A stretch of DNA of 64,000 bases from Clostridium sp. JN-1 (GCF_003718715.1 NZ_CP033465.1:2480001-2544000), one strand, 5' to 3'. Shown: positions 37,201 through 45,435, counted from the stretch's first letter. The notes: generated from the sequence alone by a model not told the origin. Translations and numbers: made by a program.

Positions 37201-37962
37201 AGTTGCAAATCTGTCTGCTCCACCATTTATTCTTGCAGATGTATCTACACCTAAAGCTTTTAGTATTGAATCATTCATTACATTATTTGTTCCAACAACT
37301 GTAGCTTTTGATTTATTATCATTTACAAAGTTGATAACTGATTTCATATCACTTTGGCTATTGCTTCCAAGTAAAAGGATTTGTCCTTTTGCAGCTGCAA
37401 CTGGTGCTACTGAAAGTGCATCAGAGAAACCTTCTCCACCAACAACCATTACATTGTCAGCTTTTACTCCATGGTTTTTAACTAATTCATTAGCAACTGC
37501 TACGTTAGTTTCATATCTGTTTGCTCCGCCTAATTCTTTTAGGTTATATCCAGAAGTTTTCAAGCCGTCTCTAACTGATTGAGCTATTGAAGCTGTTCCA
37601 CCTATAACATATACATTTTCTGGCTTTAATGTATCTAAAGCTTTCTTAGTATCTGCACTAAGTGTCTTTGATTGAGTTAATAGTATTGGTGCATCTATTG
37701 TTTTTGCTAATACTGATCCACTTACAGCATCTGCATAACCTTCACCACATACTAAAACTACATCTTTAGAACCTTTATCCCAATTTGTTGTAGCAACTTT
37801 TGCTGCTGTTTCATATCTGTCAACACCACTTGTTCTTGTTACTTTGCCTGCTGCTGTTAAATTTGCGTCAGCTGCTTTAACTGGTCCAGCTGATAAAGCT
37901 GTAGTTAAAACTAAAGACAAAAGTGTAGCACTTGCAAGTGCTTTTGTACCTTTTTTACTCAT
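34279..37962 (-). CDS. Large S-layer-type protein with CWB2 wall-binding repeats
   Basis: This 1227-residue exported protein has a signal peptide (MSKKGTKALASATLLSLVLT, ending near GPVKAAD). Three tandem cell wall binding repeat 2 modules follow (about 40-330), with VYVIGGTASIAQSVRDGL, NVMVVGGEGFSDALSVAP and LNVVGGTGVVSSALE. These modules hold the protein to anionic wall polymers in C. difficile. The rest is about six SbsA/SwmB-like Ig domains, each with a VKVTFN or VRFDRPMDS pattern, rich in Asp, Ser and Thr. It probably forms the S-layer. The start follows GAGGAGGG. The upstream gap of several hundred bases has strong AT tracts and a 32-bp palindrome. Confidence 0.9.
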   Translation of the reverse strand: MSKKGTKALASATLLSLVLTTALSAGPVKAADANLTAAGKVTRTSGVDRYETAAKVATTNWDKGSKDVVLVCGEGYADAVSGSVLAKTIDAPILLTQSKTLSADTKKALDTLKPENVYVIGGTASIAQSVRDGLKTSGYNLKELGGANRYETNVAVANELVKNHGVKADNVMVVGGEGFSDALSVAPVAAAKGQILLLGSNSQSDMKSVINFVNDNKSKATVVGTNNVMNDSILKALGVDTSARINGGADRFATNLNVLNTFKDDLKADKLYVANATADDGYADALVASALAGKVAAPLVLVDTDSSTATQNALDYISTKANSSTDLNVVGGTGVVSSALEQKINDAIDGNVNPGGDTTVKSVESVGLNQIKVVFNTDVDSDSAEDVGNYKINGITLNDNGTKNGGTADANSATATLQDDNKTVLITLAKAKEQQKDYTISVKDGILTEDKQDTVEEKEQSVTFGDTEAPTVSSVSVKGNSKLTVKFSEPVRVEAEIVDGKIVPKTGFISNFKINDRSITNEGISLNDCEVKNAIQEEGNLKYYLSDEVDFYFTGKLDAGSNVLKVEDGKANDSLSDTAGFTVKEQEQDFNVDTVSTKPQVKEVTCDSDDTVWVRFDRPMDSKTAVDAGYYKVNNKELTDDGELKEDDYTVKFKHVKNIETGSNTIYITDDVKDAYGNTVDDDTRVNFTKSKDEEKPQVNNVKMVDSETIRVTFNKDILASYAKQLSNYKLKDSDGLDISDNIRVVEQANKNYSDTTTPGAISDDDTDVWDIKMDKNHKLNSSKYSLTIKNLRDTSSDGNVMDEKTFELNGNDDTAPKMEGAIKTDDKTMLISFSEAMDSSSLKDLSNYKYVNDSNESKTLPSDTDVTVGDDNKSVKLEFPDSYKMVAEGETASSDVDEDNIVRGIVASGLKDEAGNIIDSFSNAATLGKQSADTKFGIKNNSVRVESDGNDVVVYVQFTKSVNMDTLTNESVDKSITFAGIQPDAIGTEGSNIKLTFSNGNKVKNDDGSNKTVYSAYKEASAADSAAGLKESVTTVTDEANNDSISAADYVKLYAANGKLSVGKDVQDILGGGYDNATDTTNNKVYDYNVAPETTTSDYWYAAQGTTSSAVVLTFDTALDADNSSVKKDDYTFFVGGKQVYANDVVIKGNSVVFKFDKDAFADGDGEVSVRLKDSAKSTIDIEAAADADTDTPNAKYVPSDDDMDSNDVDILNSSDVKTWVDGLLK

Positions 37963-38548
37963 ATTGTAATACCCTCCTCGATTAAGTGAATTTTAATTGA
38001 ATTCTTAATTATATATATTTTTTTAATATATACATTATTAATATTTTAAAATACATTATATATAATGTATTTTAAATGGCAATTTAATTTAAAACTGTCA
38101 AGCTTGTCAATTTTGTGATATCACGGTAACACCATGATACAGAAACAAAATTTATTATAACATACATGTATTATAATTTTCCAGTATATTATATAAACTT
38201 TTATCTTTTCTTAAAATATTAAATTATGCAAATAATTATACCATCTATTTACTCCATTTTCAAATTCACACTTTATTATATCATATATCTGGATTACTTT
38301 CTATGGTATTCACCATATGTACAAAGTTATATTTATGGGAAAAAAATATATTATTTAGCAGTTTTAAACTACAATTAGATTATACAACAGTTTTTTTATA
38401 TTTTCCATACTTTCAATGTTAGTAATTTGAGGAAATATCATATGATTATTGGGAATATATTTACCACAACATCATGACACTGGAAATTTTTATAAAAATA
38501 TCTTTCATATTATTATTCTTCGCTTATTTGAAATATCCTCCTCAAGGT
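37963..38548. other. AT-rich upstream region of the S-layer gene
   Basis: This gap holds no gene. On the minus strand TTGACAAGCTTGACAG (about 38095-38113) gives two possible -35 boxes, but a matching -10 is unclear. GTGATATCAC (about 38117-38126) is a perfect dyad. The perfect 32-bp palindrome at 38045-38076 lies in the likely untranslated leader. The remainder (38160-38548) is AT-rich with no clear feature. Confidence 0.5.
38045..38076. promoter_or_regulatory. Perfect 32-bp palindrome in the S-layer gene leader
   Basis: The left half TTTAAAATACATTATA and right half TATAATGTATTTTAAA are exact complements with no spacer. It lies about 85-115 bases upstream of the start codon. It could be a DNA-binding site, or a hairpin or stabilising element in a long mRNA leader. 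Confidence 0.55.
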
Positions 38549-38552
38549 TAAA

Positions 38553-38580
38553 AAAACTCCCGGAATTTTACCGAGAGTTT
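38553..38580 (-). terminator. Hairpin after the UPF0175 gene
   Basis: On the minus strand AAACTCTCGG, loop TAAAATT, then CCGGGAGTTT is followed by a TTTTTTT run: a rho-independent terminator placed after the decayed toxin tail. Confidence 0.75.
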
Positions 38581-38596
38581 GTGTTTTTTACAATAG

Positions 38597-38692
38597 TCAA
38601 TCAAGTTCTCCTGCAGATTTTAGAATCTGATTATATAACTTTACTGACATTCTAAATCCATTTTCTATTAATATATCTAAATACTTCTTTAC
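38597..38692 (-). pseudogene. DUF3368 toxin-like C-terminal remnant
   Basis: Just past the UPF0175 gene a shifted frame reads VKKYLDILIENGFRMSVKLY then NQILKSAGELD and stops. This is the C-terminal end of DUF3368 PIN-like proteins as I know them. The N-terminal and catalytic parts are missing, so the gene has been mostly deleted, with its tail left joined to the end of the UPF0175 gene. Confidence 0.6.
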
Positions 38693-38973
38693 GCTTTGAA
38701 ATCTTTTACTGCAATTTCATCAAGACGGAATTCATTTTCCGTATATTCATTCCATGGTATATTTTTATTCCTAAGCAAGACCATAAAATCCGCAAGATCC
38801 ATTTCCGCTATTTCAGCTGCACGTGCTAACGATACCGACTTACTTGTAAACAATGCGATTGCTATAGATATTGTTATATTATCATTTAAAGATTTTGAAA
38901 GACCTAAATCTTCTATAAGAGGTATTAAGTCATTAGATAAATTTAAATCAACTTTTACTTTTTCAGGACTCAT
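38689..38973 (-). CDS. UPF0175 family protein, antitoxin-like
   Basis: This 94-residue protein of the UPF0175 family has LFTSKSVSLARAAEIAEMDLADFMVLLRNKNIP (residues about 42-74), a helix-turn-helix-like pattern, and an acidic tail NEYTENEFRLDE. UPF0175 genes are commonly followed by DUF3368 genes, and the pair is thought to be a toxin-antitoxin module. Only the last 30 or so codons of such a partner remain here (38597-38692). The antitoxin-like gene looks intact and may be an orphan left after toxin loss. Confidence 0.8.
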   Translation of the reverse strand: MSPEKVKVDLNLSNDLIPLIEDLGLSKSLNDNITISIAIALFTSKSVSLARAAEIAEMDLADFMVLLRNKNIPWNEYTENEFRLDEIAVKDFKA

Positions 38974-39065
38974 TTATTTCACACCCCTAATTTAATTAAA
39001 TCATACGAACTCTTTTATTTATTATTATACCCCATAATATGAATTACTTGAGTTATATACATTTA

Positions 39066-39302
39066 TATATACAATTCATAATATACTAAAAATACAAAAC
39101 ATTTTTAGAGGACATGAAACAAAGGACGGAGGGCAAATGACAATGAAGGTTGATTTTTTGCTAACGCAAAAAATCTTTAAATTTAAGTTGGCAATGTTTC
39201 ACTTCAGCGAAACGAGTTGTCATAATTAAAGATTTTTCGTAAGCGCAGCGGAGAAAAATCCTCCTTCTCTGTCCTTTGTCCTCTGTCCTCTGTCCTCTGG
39301 TT
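39066..39302 (+). repeat. P2 palindromic repeat, complete copy
   Basis: CATAATATACTAAAAATAC and AAAACATTTTTAGAGGACAT begin the element. GGACGGAGGGCAAATGACA leads to the left arm GAAGGTTGATTTTTTGCTAA. The central hairpin GTTTCACTTCAGCGAAAC is near 39197. The right arm is followed by CTGTCCTTTGTCCTCTGTCC and a further CTCTGTCC unit. Each heptamer is a form of GGACARA read on the opposite strand. It lies between UPF0175 and the CWB2 protein end. Confidence 0.85.
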
Positions 39303-39318
39303 TTGATTTTTCAGTTTA

Positions 39319-40374
39319 TTATTTTATTTCTATAACTTCAAATGTGTCTGAATTCTGCAATTGATTCATTATGCTGTCGGATACTGAAGCAGTTCCTCCA
39401 ACTATAATAAGTTTTGAATCTTCACTTGCATTAGAAGCTATATAATCTTGTGCTGCTGCTATTTGATCTTTCCCTGCACCAAGACCTGTAAGCACTAGTG
39501 GTGAACCTGTCTTTGCTGCTGCTGCCGAAGCAACTAATGCATCTGCAAATTGATCTTTTTCTGCTCCACCTGCTGCTATGTAAATAGTGCTAAAATCTAT
39601 ACCGCCGTTAGTCTTGAAGTAATTTAGAACAGCTAGGTTAGTTGCAAATCTATCTGGTGTATTTTCAGTTATTTTCTTACCTCCAACACTATCTACAACT
39701 GATTGTGGTAAAACTGCATTACCTCCAACAGCTAACATGTTAAGTGAATTTCGGTTTATAATGTCTTTAACTACAGGTGCTGTGCTCTGTGATGTTGAAA
39801 ATAAAACTGGGTATCCTTTTTGTGCTGCTAGTGATGCAACTGATAGTGCATCTGCATAACCATCTTGTCCATTTACAAGAATACCAGTTTTTTGTCCACT
39901 TAAACTTAATACTTTTTTAGCAACCTCTGCATTTGTTCCCATTCTTGAAGTATCTGTTACTCCAGCTATACGCTCTACTTGATATGATGATTTTAAATTA
40001 TTTTCTACAGCAGGCGATACAACCCCTGTTCCTCCAACTATATATACTTTTTCTGCACCAAGACTTTTTATTGTTGAAGCAACTTCTGATTCAAGAGTAC
40101 TGCCGCCTGCTGTTAAAAGTATAGGTGCATTTAACTGCTTTGCAAGAGGAGCTGCACTTACAGCATCAGCATATCCATATCCGTTTACTAATATTACATT
40201 TTTAGCTTTTCCAAACGCACTTAATGCAACGCTGTCTGCTGTTCCTATTCTTCCGCCTGCTCCTCCATCTGTTCTTGTAACATTAGCAGCTTGTACAGTC
40301 GAGCCAAATGAAAGCGCAGCAGAAAGTACAAGTGCTGCTAATGCAGAACTTAAACATTTTCTTTTCTTTATCAT
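39319..40374 (-). CDS. CWB2 repeat cell wall-binding protein
   Basis: This is a 351-residue exported protein of three CWB2 modules and little else. A signal peptide (MIKKRKCLSSALAALVLSAA, ending near VQAAN) is followed by modules with VYIVGGTGVVSPAVENNLK, GNAVLPQSVVDSVGG and LIIVGGTASVSDSIMNQL. It binds the same anionic wall polymer as the large S-layer protein but has no extra effector domain, so it may be a wall-coating or competing S-layer component. ATG at 40374 is nine bases from GGAGG; TTG at 40380 is too close. About 1.2 kb separates it from the larger protein's promoter. Confidence 0.9.
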   Translation of the reverse strand: MIKKRKCLSSALAALVLSAALSFGSTVQAANVTRTDGGAGGRIGTADSVALSAFGKAKNVILVNGYGYADAVSAAPLAKQLNAPILLTAGGSTLESEVASTIKSLGAEKVYIVGGTGVVSPAVENNLKSSYQVERIAGVTDTSRMGTNAEVAKKVLSLSGQKTGILVNGQDGYADALSVASLAAQKGYPVLFSTSQSTAPVVKDIINRNSLNMLAVGGNAVLPQSVVDSVGGKKITENTPDRFATNLAVLNYFKTNGGIDFSTIYIAAGGAEKDQFADALVASAAAAKTGSPLVLTGLGAGKDQIAAAQDYIASNASEDSKLIIVGGTASVSDSIMNQLQNSDTFEVIEIK

Positions 40375-40496
40375 AGTCAAAATCCTCCCATAATTATATT
40401 CGTCTGGTAAAATCCTAGGTTTATATCCTTATATTCTCTCATTATATATTAACTTCAACATTTTTTCCACCTAATTGGGTACCCTACTGCAGCGCT

Positions 40497-42371
40497 TTAA
40501 CTTACTACTGAATCGTAGTATATGTCCGAAAACTCTATGTTGACTCTTTCAATGTTGTTTTCATATACTGCATCTTGCCTTTCATCTATTTCATTTACTA
40601 TCCTTACAGGAAGCTCTAAAATAAATTCACTTCCCTTTCCAAGTTCACTTTTAACTTTAATTTTTCCACCGTGCATATTTGCAAAACACTTTACCAAATA
40701 TAAACCTACTCCACTTCCCTCGCAATTTCTATTCAAGGTCTTATCAACCTGACCAAACCTTTTGAATATTATATTTAGCTTATCCTTAGGTATTCCTATA
40801 CCTGTATCCCTTATACAAATATATACCTTGTCAATTTTATCTACTACATTTACAAATATATGACCTTTTGGCTTAGTAAACTTAATTGAATTTGACATCA
40901 AATTTAAAATAATTCTTTCAACTTTATCTAAATCAAATGCCATTATTTTTTCTTCAACATTTGTATCAAAGGTTAGTGAAATATTCTTGTACTGTGCATG
41001 TGTCCTTACCGAAGATGCTATGTCTTCAACTACACTTACAATGTTATAATTTTTAAGTTTTAGTTTTAAAAATCCAGAATCAAGCTTGGTTATATCAAGT
41101 AAATTATTAATTAGCTTCATTAGCCTGTAGCAGTTGTGTTTCATTACTATAAGGTACTTTTCCCTTTTACTCTTATGTTCTCCTGTATTATAAATATTGA
41201 GCAGTTGAATTGCAGAAAATATTACATTTAAAGGAGTTTTGAGTTCATGTGATATATTTGCCAAAAACTGAGTAATTAGTTTGTTTAACCCTCTACTTTG
41301 GTTTAAAAGTTTTACATTTTCTTCTACATCACGCTGAAGTTTTTTTACCTGTTTTTCTGGTGTTATATCATGAAGTATTGTAAGTAATGCCGGTTTTCCA
41401 TCATATATTATATAAGTAGATGTATTTTGAACTGAACTTATGGTTGAATCTTTATCTATAACTTTTTGTTCAAATACAAGTGTTGTTTCCTTTTTTTTAT
41501 ATATGCTTGAAAATTTCCTTTTTATATTTTTCTTTTCATTATTAGGTACAAAGTCTGAAATAGATTTTCCATTTAAATCTTCTGGTTTTGAAAAGCCTAT
41601 AATTCTAGCGGCACTTTCATTTGCAAATATTATCTTTTTAAAATTGTGGATGAATATTGCTTCTTTAGAATTATCAATTAATAAGTTATAACATCTCTCA
41701 TTTTTCAAGAGCATTTTTTCTATATTTTTACGCTGCTTTTCTTGTTTACTTAGTTTATTATTTAGCTTTGAAAGCTGCATATTCTTTTCTTTTATGTTTT
41801 GATTTTCAATTGTCACATAATGTCCAAGTATCCATGCTGTCACTATGAATATAGATGATAAAAGCATATCACTTTCAAAATATGTATCTATCTTAATTGG
41901 ATTCTTTAGGCAAAAAATATCCATTAAAAATACAATTGCTGACGACATAAATGCTAAAGTCATACCATATCTCATGCCTGATTGTATCGTTGATATAATA
42001 ATTATAAAAAGGAAAATAAAATTGTACTGGCTCGAATAAGGCTGTGATAATAAAACTATAATGGAAAACGTAATGATAAAACATATATCCTCAACTATGA
42101 CAAATACTTTCTTTAATTTTAATTTGCCCATGTTTTTTAAAATCAGTATCCACAAACAGTATATTATCCCTGTCATCAAAACCATTAATCCAAAGGTCTT
42201 CATATTGTAGTTTTTTAAGTCTGTGGAATTTATATATTTATTTCTCATAAAAAATTGACTGCAAACTATAATTCCACAAAAAAGAAGTGACAGTACTTTA
42301 ACTATAAATATCATATCACCTATGTTCTTTTGTCTGCTGCCTTGAGTAACGTTCATAAAATTCACATCCAT
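40497..42371 (-). CDS. Membrane sensor histidine kinase with PAS domain
   Basis: This 624-residue kinase has six or so N-terminal TM helices (about 20-180), a short coiled coil, a PAS domain (about 222-340), a HisKA dimerisation domain with the phospho-His in NISHELKTPLNVI, and a HATPase (N box LMSNSIKFT, G1 DTGIGIPKD, G2 GSGVGLYLVK). No response regulator is adjacent. It lies 83 bases after agrD, on the same strand, behind a terminator. It is not an AgrC-type HPK10 kinase, and any link to the peptide signal is inferred. An internal ATG at 42356 has a better ribosome binding site and may be the true start. Confidence 0.88.
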   Translation of the reverse strand: MDVNFMNVTQGSRQKNIGDMIFIVKVLSLLFCGIIVCSQFFMRNKYINSTDLKNYNMKTFGLMVLMTGIIYCLWILILKNMGKLKLKKVFVIVEDICFIITFSIIVLLSQPYSSQYNFIFLFIIIISTIQSGMRYGMTLAFMSSAIVFLMDIFCLKNPIKIDTYFESDMLLSSIFIVTAWILGHYVTIENQNIKEKNMQLSKLNNKLSKQEKQRKNIEKMLLKNERCYNLLIDNSKEAIFIHNFKKIIFANESAARIIGFSKPEDLNGKSISDFVPNNEKKNIKRKFSSIYKKKETTLVFEQKVIDKDSTISSVQNTSTYIIYDGKPALLTILHDITPEKQVKKLQRDVEENVKLLNQSRGLNKLITQFLANISHELKTPLNVIFSAIQLLNIYNTGEHKSKREKYLIVMKHNCYRLMKLINNLLDITKLDSGFLKLKLKNYNIVSVVEDIASSVRTHAQYKNISLTFDTNVEEKIMAFDLDKVERIILNLMSNSIKFTKPKGHIFVNVVDKIDKVYICIRDTGIGIPKDKLNIIFKRFGQVDKTLNRNCEGSGVGLYLVKCFANMHGGKIKVKSELGKGSEFILELPVRIVNEIDERQDAVYENNIERVNIEFSDIYYDSVVS

Positions 42372-42413
42372 CTACTTATTTTTATTAAATATATAATCTT
42401 TTAATGTAATGAC

Positions 42414-42450
42414 ATAAATATAAGGACCGAAAAGCGATCCTTATATTTAT
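42414..42450 (-). terminator. Terminator of the agrBD operon
   Basis: ATAAATATAAGGA pairs with TCCTTATATTTAT around a loop CCGAAAAGCGA. The stem is strong for this AT-rich genome and lies just after agrD, before the sensor kinase gene. Confidence 0.75.
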
Positions 42451-42454
42451 ACCG

Positions 42455-42595
42455 TCACTTGTGTTTTCTTAAGCACTTTGGTTCTTCTGGTTGATATAAG
42501 CTTAAATTGCAAGCTGATGCAGATGTTGAAAATGCAAAATGTTTAAAAACTCCTGCACATACAGCAGCAGCTTTTTTTACTAATGTATTTTTCAT
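42455..42595 (-). CDS. agrD: AgrD-like cyclic lactone autoinducer precursor
   Basis: This 46-residue peptide precursor (below common gene-calling lengths) has an amphipathic leader MKNTLVKKAAAVCAGVFKHF, then the core ASACNLSLYQPEEPKCLRKHK (last part charged). By analogy with other clostridial AgrD proteins the thiolactone ring would be C-N-L-S-L, closed by AgrB, with YQPEEPK the acidic tail that is removed. The start ATG overlaps the agrB stop by four bases (ATGA), the arrangement expected for an agrBD pair, and follows GGAGGG. A second Cys near the end (PKC) is unusual. Ring size and sequence are predictions. Confidence 0.85.
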   Translation of the reverse strand: MKNTLVKKAAAVCAGVFKHFAFSTSASACNLSLYQPEEPKCLRKHK

Positions 42596-43257
42596 CTTAA
42601 TCCCTCCCCCCTAAATTTAAAAATATTAATTATGTTAAATAATTTGTGAGCTATAGAAGTTAGTGTAAATGCCTGCCACAGTGTTCCCATGCACATGCAC
42701 TGCACTATGATTAAAAAATAGGTACTATTATTATATTTTGTATAACAAATATCAAGTATAATTATGATTAAAGTAAATATATTCAGTGTTAAAATAGAAT
42801 ACTTTTTAAACTTCTGCCTTGCTTCAGCACTTGTGATTTTCTTAGCCCTGCTGTCAACTGGAGCATGTTTATAAATCAAGTAATAAGATATTCCAAGAGA
42901 AATTACTTCAATAAAAATTACAGTTAAAAAAGAAACTTTAATAAAAACTTTGCTTACAATCAAGGCAATTCCAGCTGAAATTACTGCACCAATTACAGCA
43001 CAGCTGTTAGATGATGGTGCATGTGCTCCTCCTGAATATTTTCTTAAAATTGCTGTAGAAGCACAAACTAAAATAGCTTGTCCAGCAACGTGAAATACTG
43101 CTCCTAATACTATTACCCATAATATACTCCATATCATCTGAAATAAATTTAGTGCACCATATACTATTATGTCTCTTCCATCCTTATCTAATTTCAAGGT
43201 AGAAGCTAACTTAGATCCAAATGCATTTGAAAACTTTTGAATAAAATTTATATTCAT
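42592..43257 (-). CDS. agrB: AgrB-like accessory gene regulator protease
   Basis: AgrB cleaves and cyclises the AgrD peptide. The 221-residue membrane protein has about six helices, with the conserved RKYSGGAHAPSSNSCAVIGA (catalytic His in GGAHA) and Cys near SNSCAV, as in AgrB families. It overlaps a small upstream membrane gene by four bases (ATGA) and agrD by four bases. The three genes are therefore probably one tightly coupled operon. No agrC or agrA gene is visible next to them. Confidence 0.9.
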   Translation of the reverse strand: MNINFIQKFSNAFGSKLASTLKLDKDGRDIIVYGALNLFQMIWSILWVIVLGAVFHVAGQAILVCASTAILRKYSGGAHAPSSNSCAVIGAVISAGIALIVSKVFIKVSFLTVIFIEVISLGISYYLIYKHAPVDSRAKKITSAEARQKFKKYSILTLNIFTLIIIILDICYTKYNNSTYFLIIVQCMCMGTLWQAFTLTSIAHKLFNIINIFKFRGEGLR

Positions 43258-43715
43258 ATACGAGCATTCCTTTTTTTAATTAAAGAGTAAATCAACAGTA
43301 CAATTGCAATAAATAAAATTAACGATGGAATAAAGCATAAATTTTTAGTAACAGGATTTTGCAATATATCATGCAGTTTATCACTAACTAATATATTGAG
43401 TGCAAGTAAATTAAGCCATTCACATATGGAAAGAAGCATCATTGCACCCAGTGAATAAGTTATGGCATTTATAATATCTATTTTATTTATAATCACTATT
43501 ATTGATGCATATACGATCATATTTATAATTATATGTACACCATAGTGTATTGGAAGTTCTCTAATTAAATATGTACAAAACCCAAGCATAAAAGTTGCTG
43601 TTACACACCTTTTCTTGTCTATCTTTTTTAAACTAAACAAATAAGCTGATATAATAAATAAGAAAGCTTCTGGTATCGTTCTTAGTAAGATATCAACTAT
43701 AGTTAACTTTAGCAT
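43254..43715 (-). CDS. Small five-helix membrane protein upstream of agrB
   Basis: This 153-residue membrane protein has about five predicted helices (LLRTIPEAFLFIISAYLF, ATFMLGFCTYLI, INMIVYASIIVIIN, LGAMMLLSICEWLNLLALNI and FIPSLILFIAIVLLIYSLI) and no cytoplasmic kinase domain. Its arrangement resembles the N-terminal sensor part of AgrC. It could be a truncated receptor, a regulator of AgrB or a transporter of peptide; no function is established. It starts the agr-like operon with a start codon overlapping agrB, so it belongs functionally with it. Confidence 0.7.
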   Translation of the reverse strand: MLKLTIVDILLRTIPEAFLFIISAYLFSLKKIDKKRCVTATFMLGFCTYLIRELPIHYGVHIIINMIVYASIIVIINKIDIINAITYSLGAMMLLSICEWLNLLALNILVSDKLHDILQNPVTKNLCFIPSLILFIAIVLLIYSLIKKRNARI

Positions 43716-43746
43716 AATGTGGTACTCCTTCTAGAATATAACTCAA

Positions 43747-43785
43747 ACATGTTAAATTATAGCATTACTTAAATAACATGTAAAT
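43747..43785 (-). promoter_or_regulatory. agr operon promoter with direct repeats
   Basis: On the minus strand TTACAT (43778-43783), a 16-base spacer and TATAAT (43756-43761) form a promoter. On the plus strand ACATGTTAAAT (43747-43757) and ACATGTAAAT (43776-43785) are near-copies 29 bases apart that cover the -10 and -35 boxes. They could be sites for a dimeric regulator. Confidence 0.5.
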
Positions 43786-43789
43786 AAGT

Positions 43790-43819
43790 AAACCACCAGT
43801 AAAATTTAACTGATGGTTT
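43790..43819 (-). terminator. Terminator of glmM
   Basis: AAACCACCAGT and ACTGATGGTTT form a stem with an A/T-rich loop just downstream of the glmM stop codon. It separates glmM from the agr-like operon. Confidence 0.7.
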
Positions 43820-43835
43820 GTTTTCTCAATAAATT

Positions 43836-45188
43836 CTATATATTTGTCTTTTTTTCAATTAAATTGGCCAAATCTTGGGCCATTTTATTTAATTCACTTT
43901 GCACTTCACCTTCAAGCATTACTCTTACAAGTGGTTCTGTACCTGATGGCCTTATGAGTACTCTTCCTGAACCATCTAAACTTTTCTCTAATTTTTTTAT
44001 TTCACTTACTATTTCTTCATCATGCAAATATATATCCTTCCTGTCATTTGGGACTTTTGCATTTACAAGTACTTGCGGTAATTCTTTCATCATAGATGCA
44101 AGGCACGATAACTTCTTTCCACTCTTTTTAACTATTGTAGAAATTTGAAGTGCTGTAATTAGTCCGTCGCCAGTTGTATTGTAATCAAGCATTATTATAT
44201 GTCCTGATTGTTCTCCTCCTAATTTGTAACCTTTTTTCATCATCTCTTCAAGTACGTATCTATCTCCAACTTTTGTCTTTACAGTTTTAATATTTTCTTT
44301 CTTTAAACCTATATCAAGTCCAAGGTTACTCATTACAGTTACAACTACTACATCCTTATCAAGTTTTCCCTGCTGTTTTAAGTACTTTCCTATTATGCCC
44401 ATTATGAAGTCACCATTTACAAGGCTGCCTTTTTCATCTACTGCAAGACATCTATCTGCATCTCCATCAAATGCTAGTCCAAAGTCGCATCCACTTTTAA
44501 CAACGTACTCCATAAGTTCTTCTGGATGAGTTGAGCCGCAGTTTTTATTTATGTTTATTCCATTTGGTTCATTGTTTATAACACAAACTTCTGCCCCCAA
44601 TTCTTCAAATGCCCTGACTGAAGTTATATATGATGCACCATTTGCACAATCTAAAGCTATCTTTAAACCCTTTAAGTTTACATCTGTAGTAGACTTTGCA
44701 AAATCTATATAATCTCTAACTGCCTCACAGGATTCTTCTATTTTTCTTCCTATTTCACACCCTGTAGGAAGTGGAATTCCTTTAAAATTACTCTCAATGA
44801 CGTTTTGAATTTTATCTTCTAACTCATCTGACAGCTTATATCCTTTACTATTGAAAAATTTTATACCATTATATTCAACCGGATTATGTGAAGCAGATAT
44901 AACTACGCCGGCATCAGCACCATACTTTCTAATGAGATATGCTACTGCTGGAGTTGGAATAATTCCCACACACAAAGCTTGTGCACCAACTGAAAGTATA
45001 CCTGAAACCAAAGCACTTTCAAGCATATCCTTTGATATTCTTGTATCCATTCCAACTAATATCTTTGGCTTATGAGCTCCTTCTGTAAGCACATACGCTC
45101 CTGCTCTTCCTAAACTATAAGCTAATTCTGATGTTAGTTCCTTATTGGCAATTCCTCTTACTCCATCAGTTCCAAACATTCTATGCAT
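43836..45188 (-). CDS. glmM: Phosphoglucosamine mutase
   Basis: GlmM converts glucosamine-6-phosphate to glucosamine-1-phosphate, feeding UDP-GlcNAc and thus peptidoglycan and wall glycans. The 450-residue protein has [15 protein letters not shown] near the start, the active-site serine loop [15 protein letters not shown], the metal loop [23 protein letters not shown] and the phosphate loop [13 protein letters not shown]. In many Firmicutes glmM follows cdaA and cdaR in one operon. Here it stands alone about 10 kb away. GlmM can also inhibit CdaA in known systems, so separation may matter. Phosphomannomutase activity is a less likely reading. Confidence 0.95.
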   Translation of the reverse strand: MHRMFGTDGVRGIANKELTSELAYSLGRAGAYVLTEGAHKPKILVGMDTRISKDMLESALVSGILSVGAQALCVGIIPTPAVAYLIRKYGADAGVVISASHNPVEYNGIKFFNSKGYKLSDELEDKIQNVIESNFKGIPLPTGCEIGRKIEESCEAVRDYIDFAKSTTDVNLKGLKIALDCANGASYITSVRAFEELGAEVCVINNEPNGININKNCGSTHPEELMEYVVKSGCDFGLAFDGDADRCLAVDEKGSLVNGDFIMGIIGKYLKQQGKLDKDVVVVTVMSNLGLDIGLKKENIKTVKTKVGDRYVLEEMMKKGYKLGGEQSGHIIMLDYNTTGDGLITALQISTIVKKSGKKLSCLASMMKELPQVLVNAKVPNDRKDIYLHDEEIVSEIKKLEKSLDGSGRVLIRPSGTEPLVRVMLEGEVQSELNKMAQDLANLIEKKTNI

Positions 45189-45284
45189 AAAAATACCTCT
45201 CTTTTTTATTAGTATACTGTTGTAAATTTTTAAGTATCAATTAATATAAACTACATTATATTATTATATTACAATTATTAGAAC

Positions 45285-45426
45285 TGAACAATATAAAAAT
45301 ATTGCTGTGCAATATTTTTACATAGGATAGAGGATATAAAAACCAGAGGACATAGGACAGAGGACAATTGACAGAGAAGGAGGATTTTTCTCCGCTATAC
45401 TGCGAAAAATCTTTAAATTTATATAA
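45285..45426 (+). repeat. P2 palindromic repeat, left half
   Basis: A short hairpin AAAAATATTGC...GCAATATTTTT (45295-45320) is followed by GGATAGAGGATAT and CAGAGGACATAGGACAGAGG, then GAAGGAGGATTTTTCTCCGC and AAAAATCTTTAAATTTATAT. Only the left arm is present, with changed sequence in its GATTTTT region. It precedes the candidate RNA at 45436. Confidence 0.7.
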
Positions 45427-45435
45427 GATGGTATA

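Noticed and set aside
34262-37582. Several plus-strand reading frames opposite the S-layer gene
   Set aside because: They arise from biased codon use in the 1227-residue minus-strand gene.
38449-38655. Plus-strand reading frame of 68 codons
   Set aside because: It crosses the terminator and the DUF3368 remnant, with no ribosome binding site or recognisable protein.
42371-42595. The sensor kinase at 40497 as a standard AgrC receptor
   Set aside because: It has PAS and HisKA domains, unlike the HPK10 type of AgrC, and a terminator separates it from agrD.
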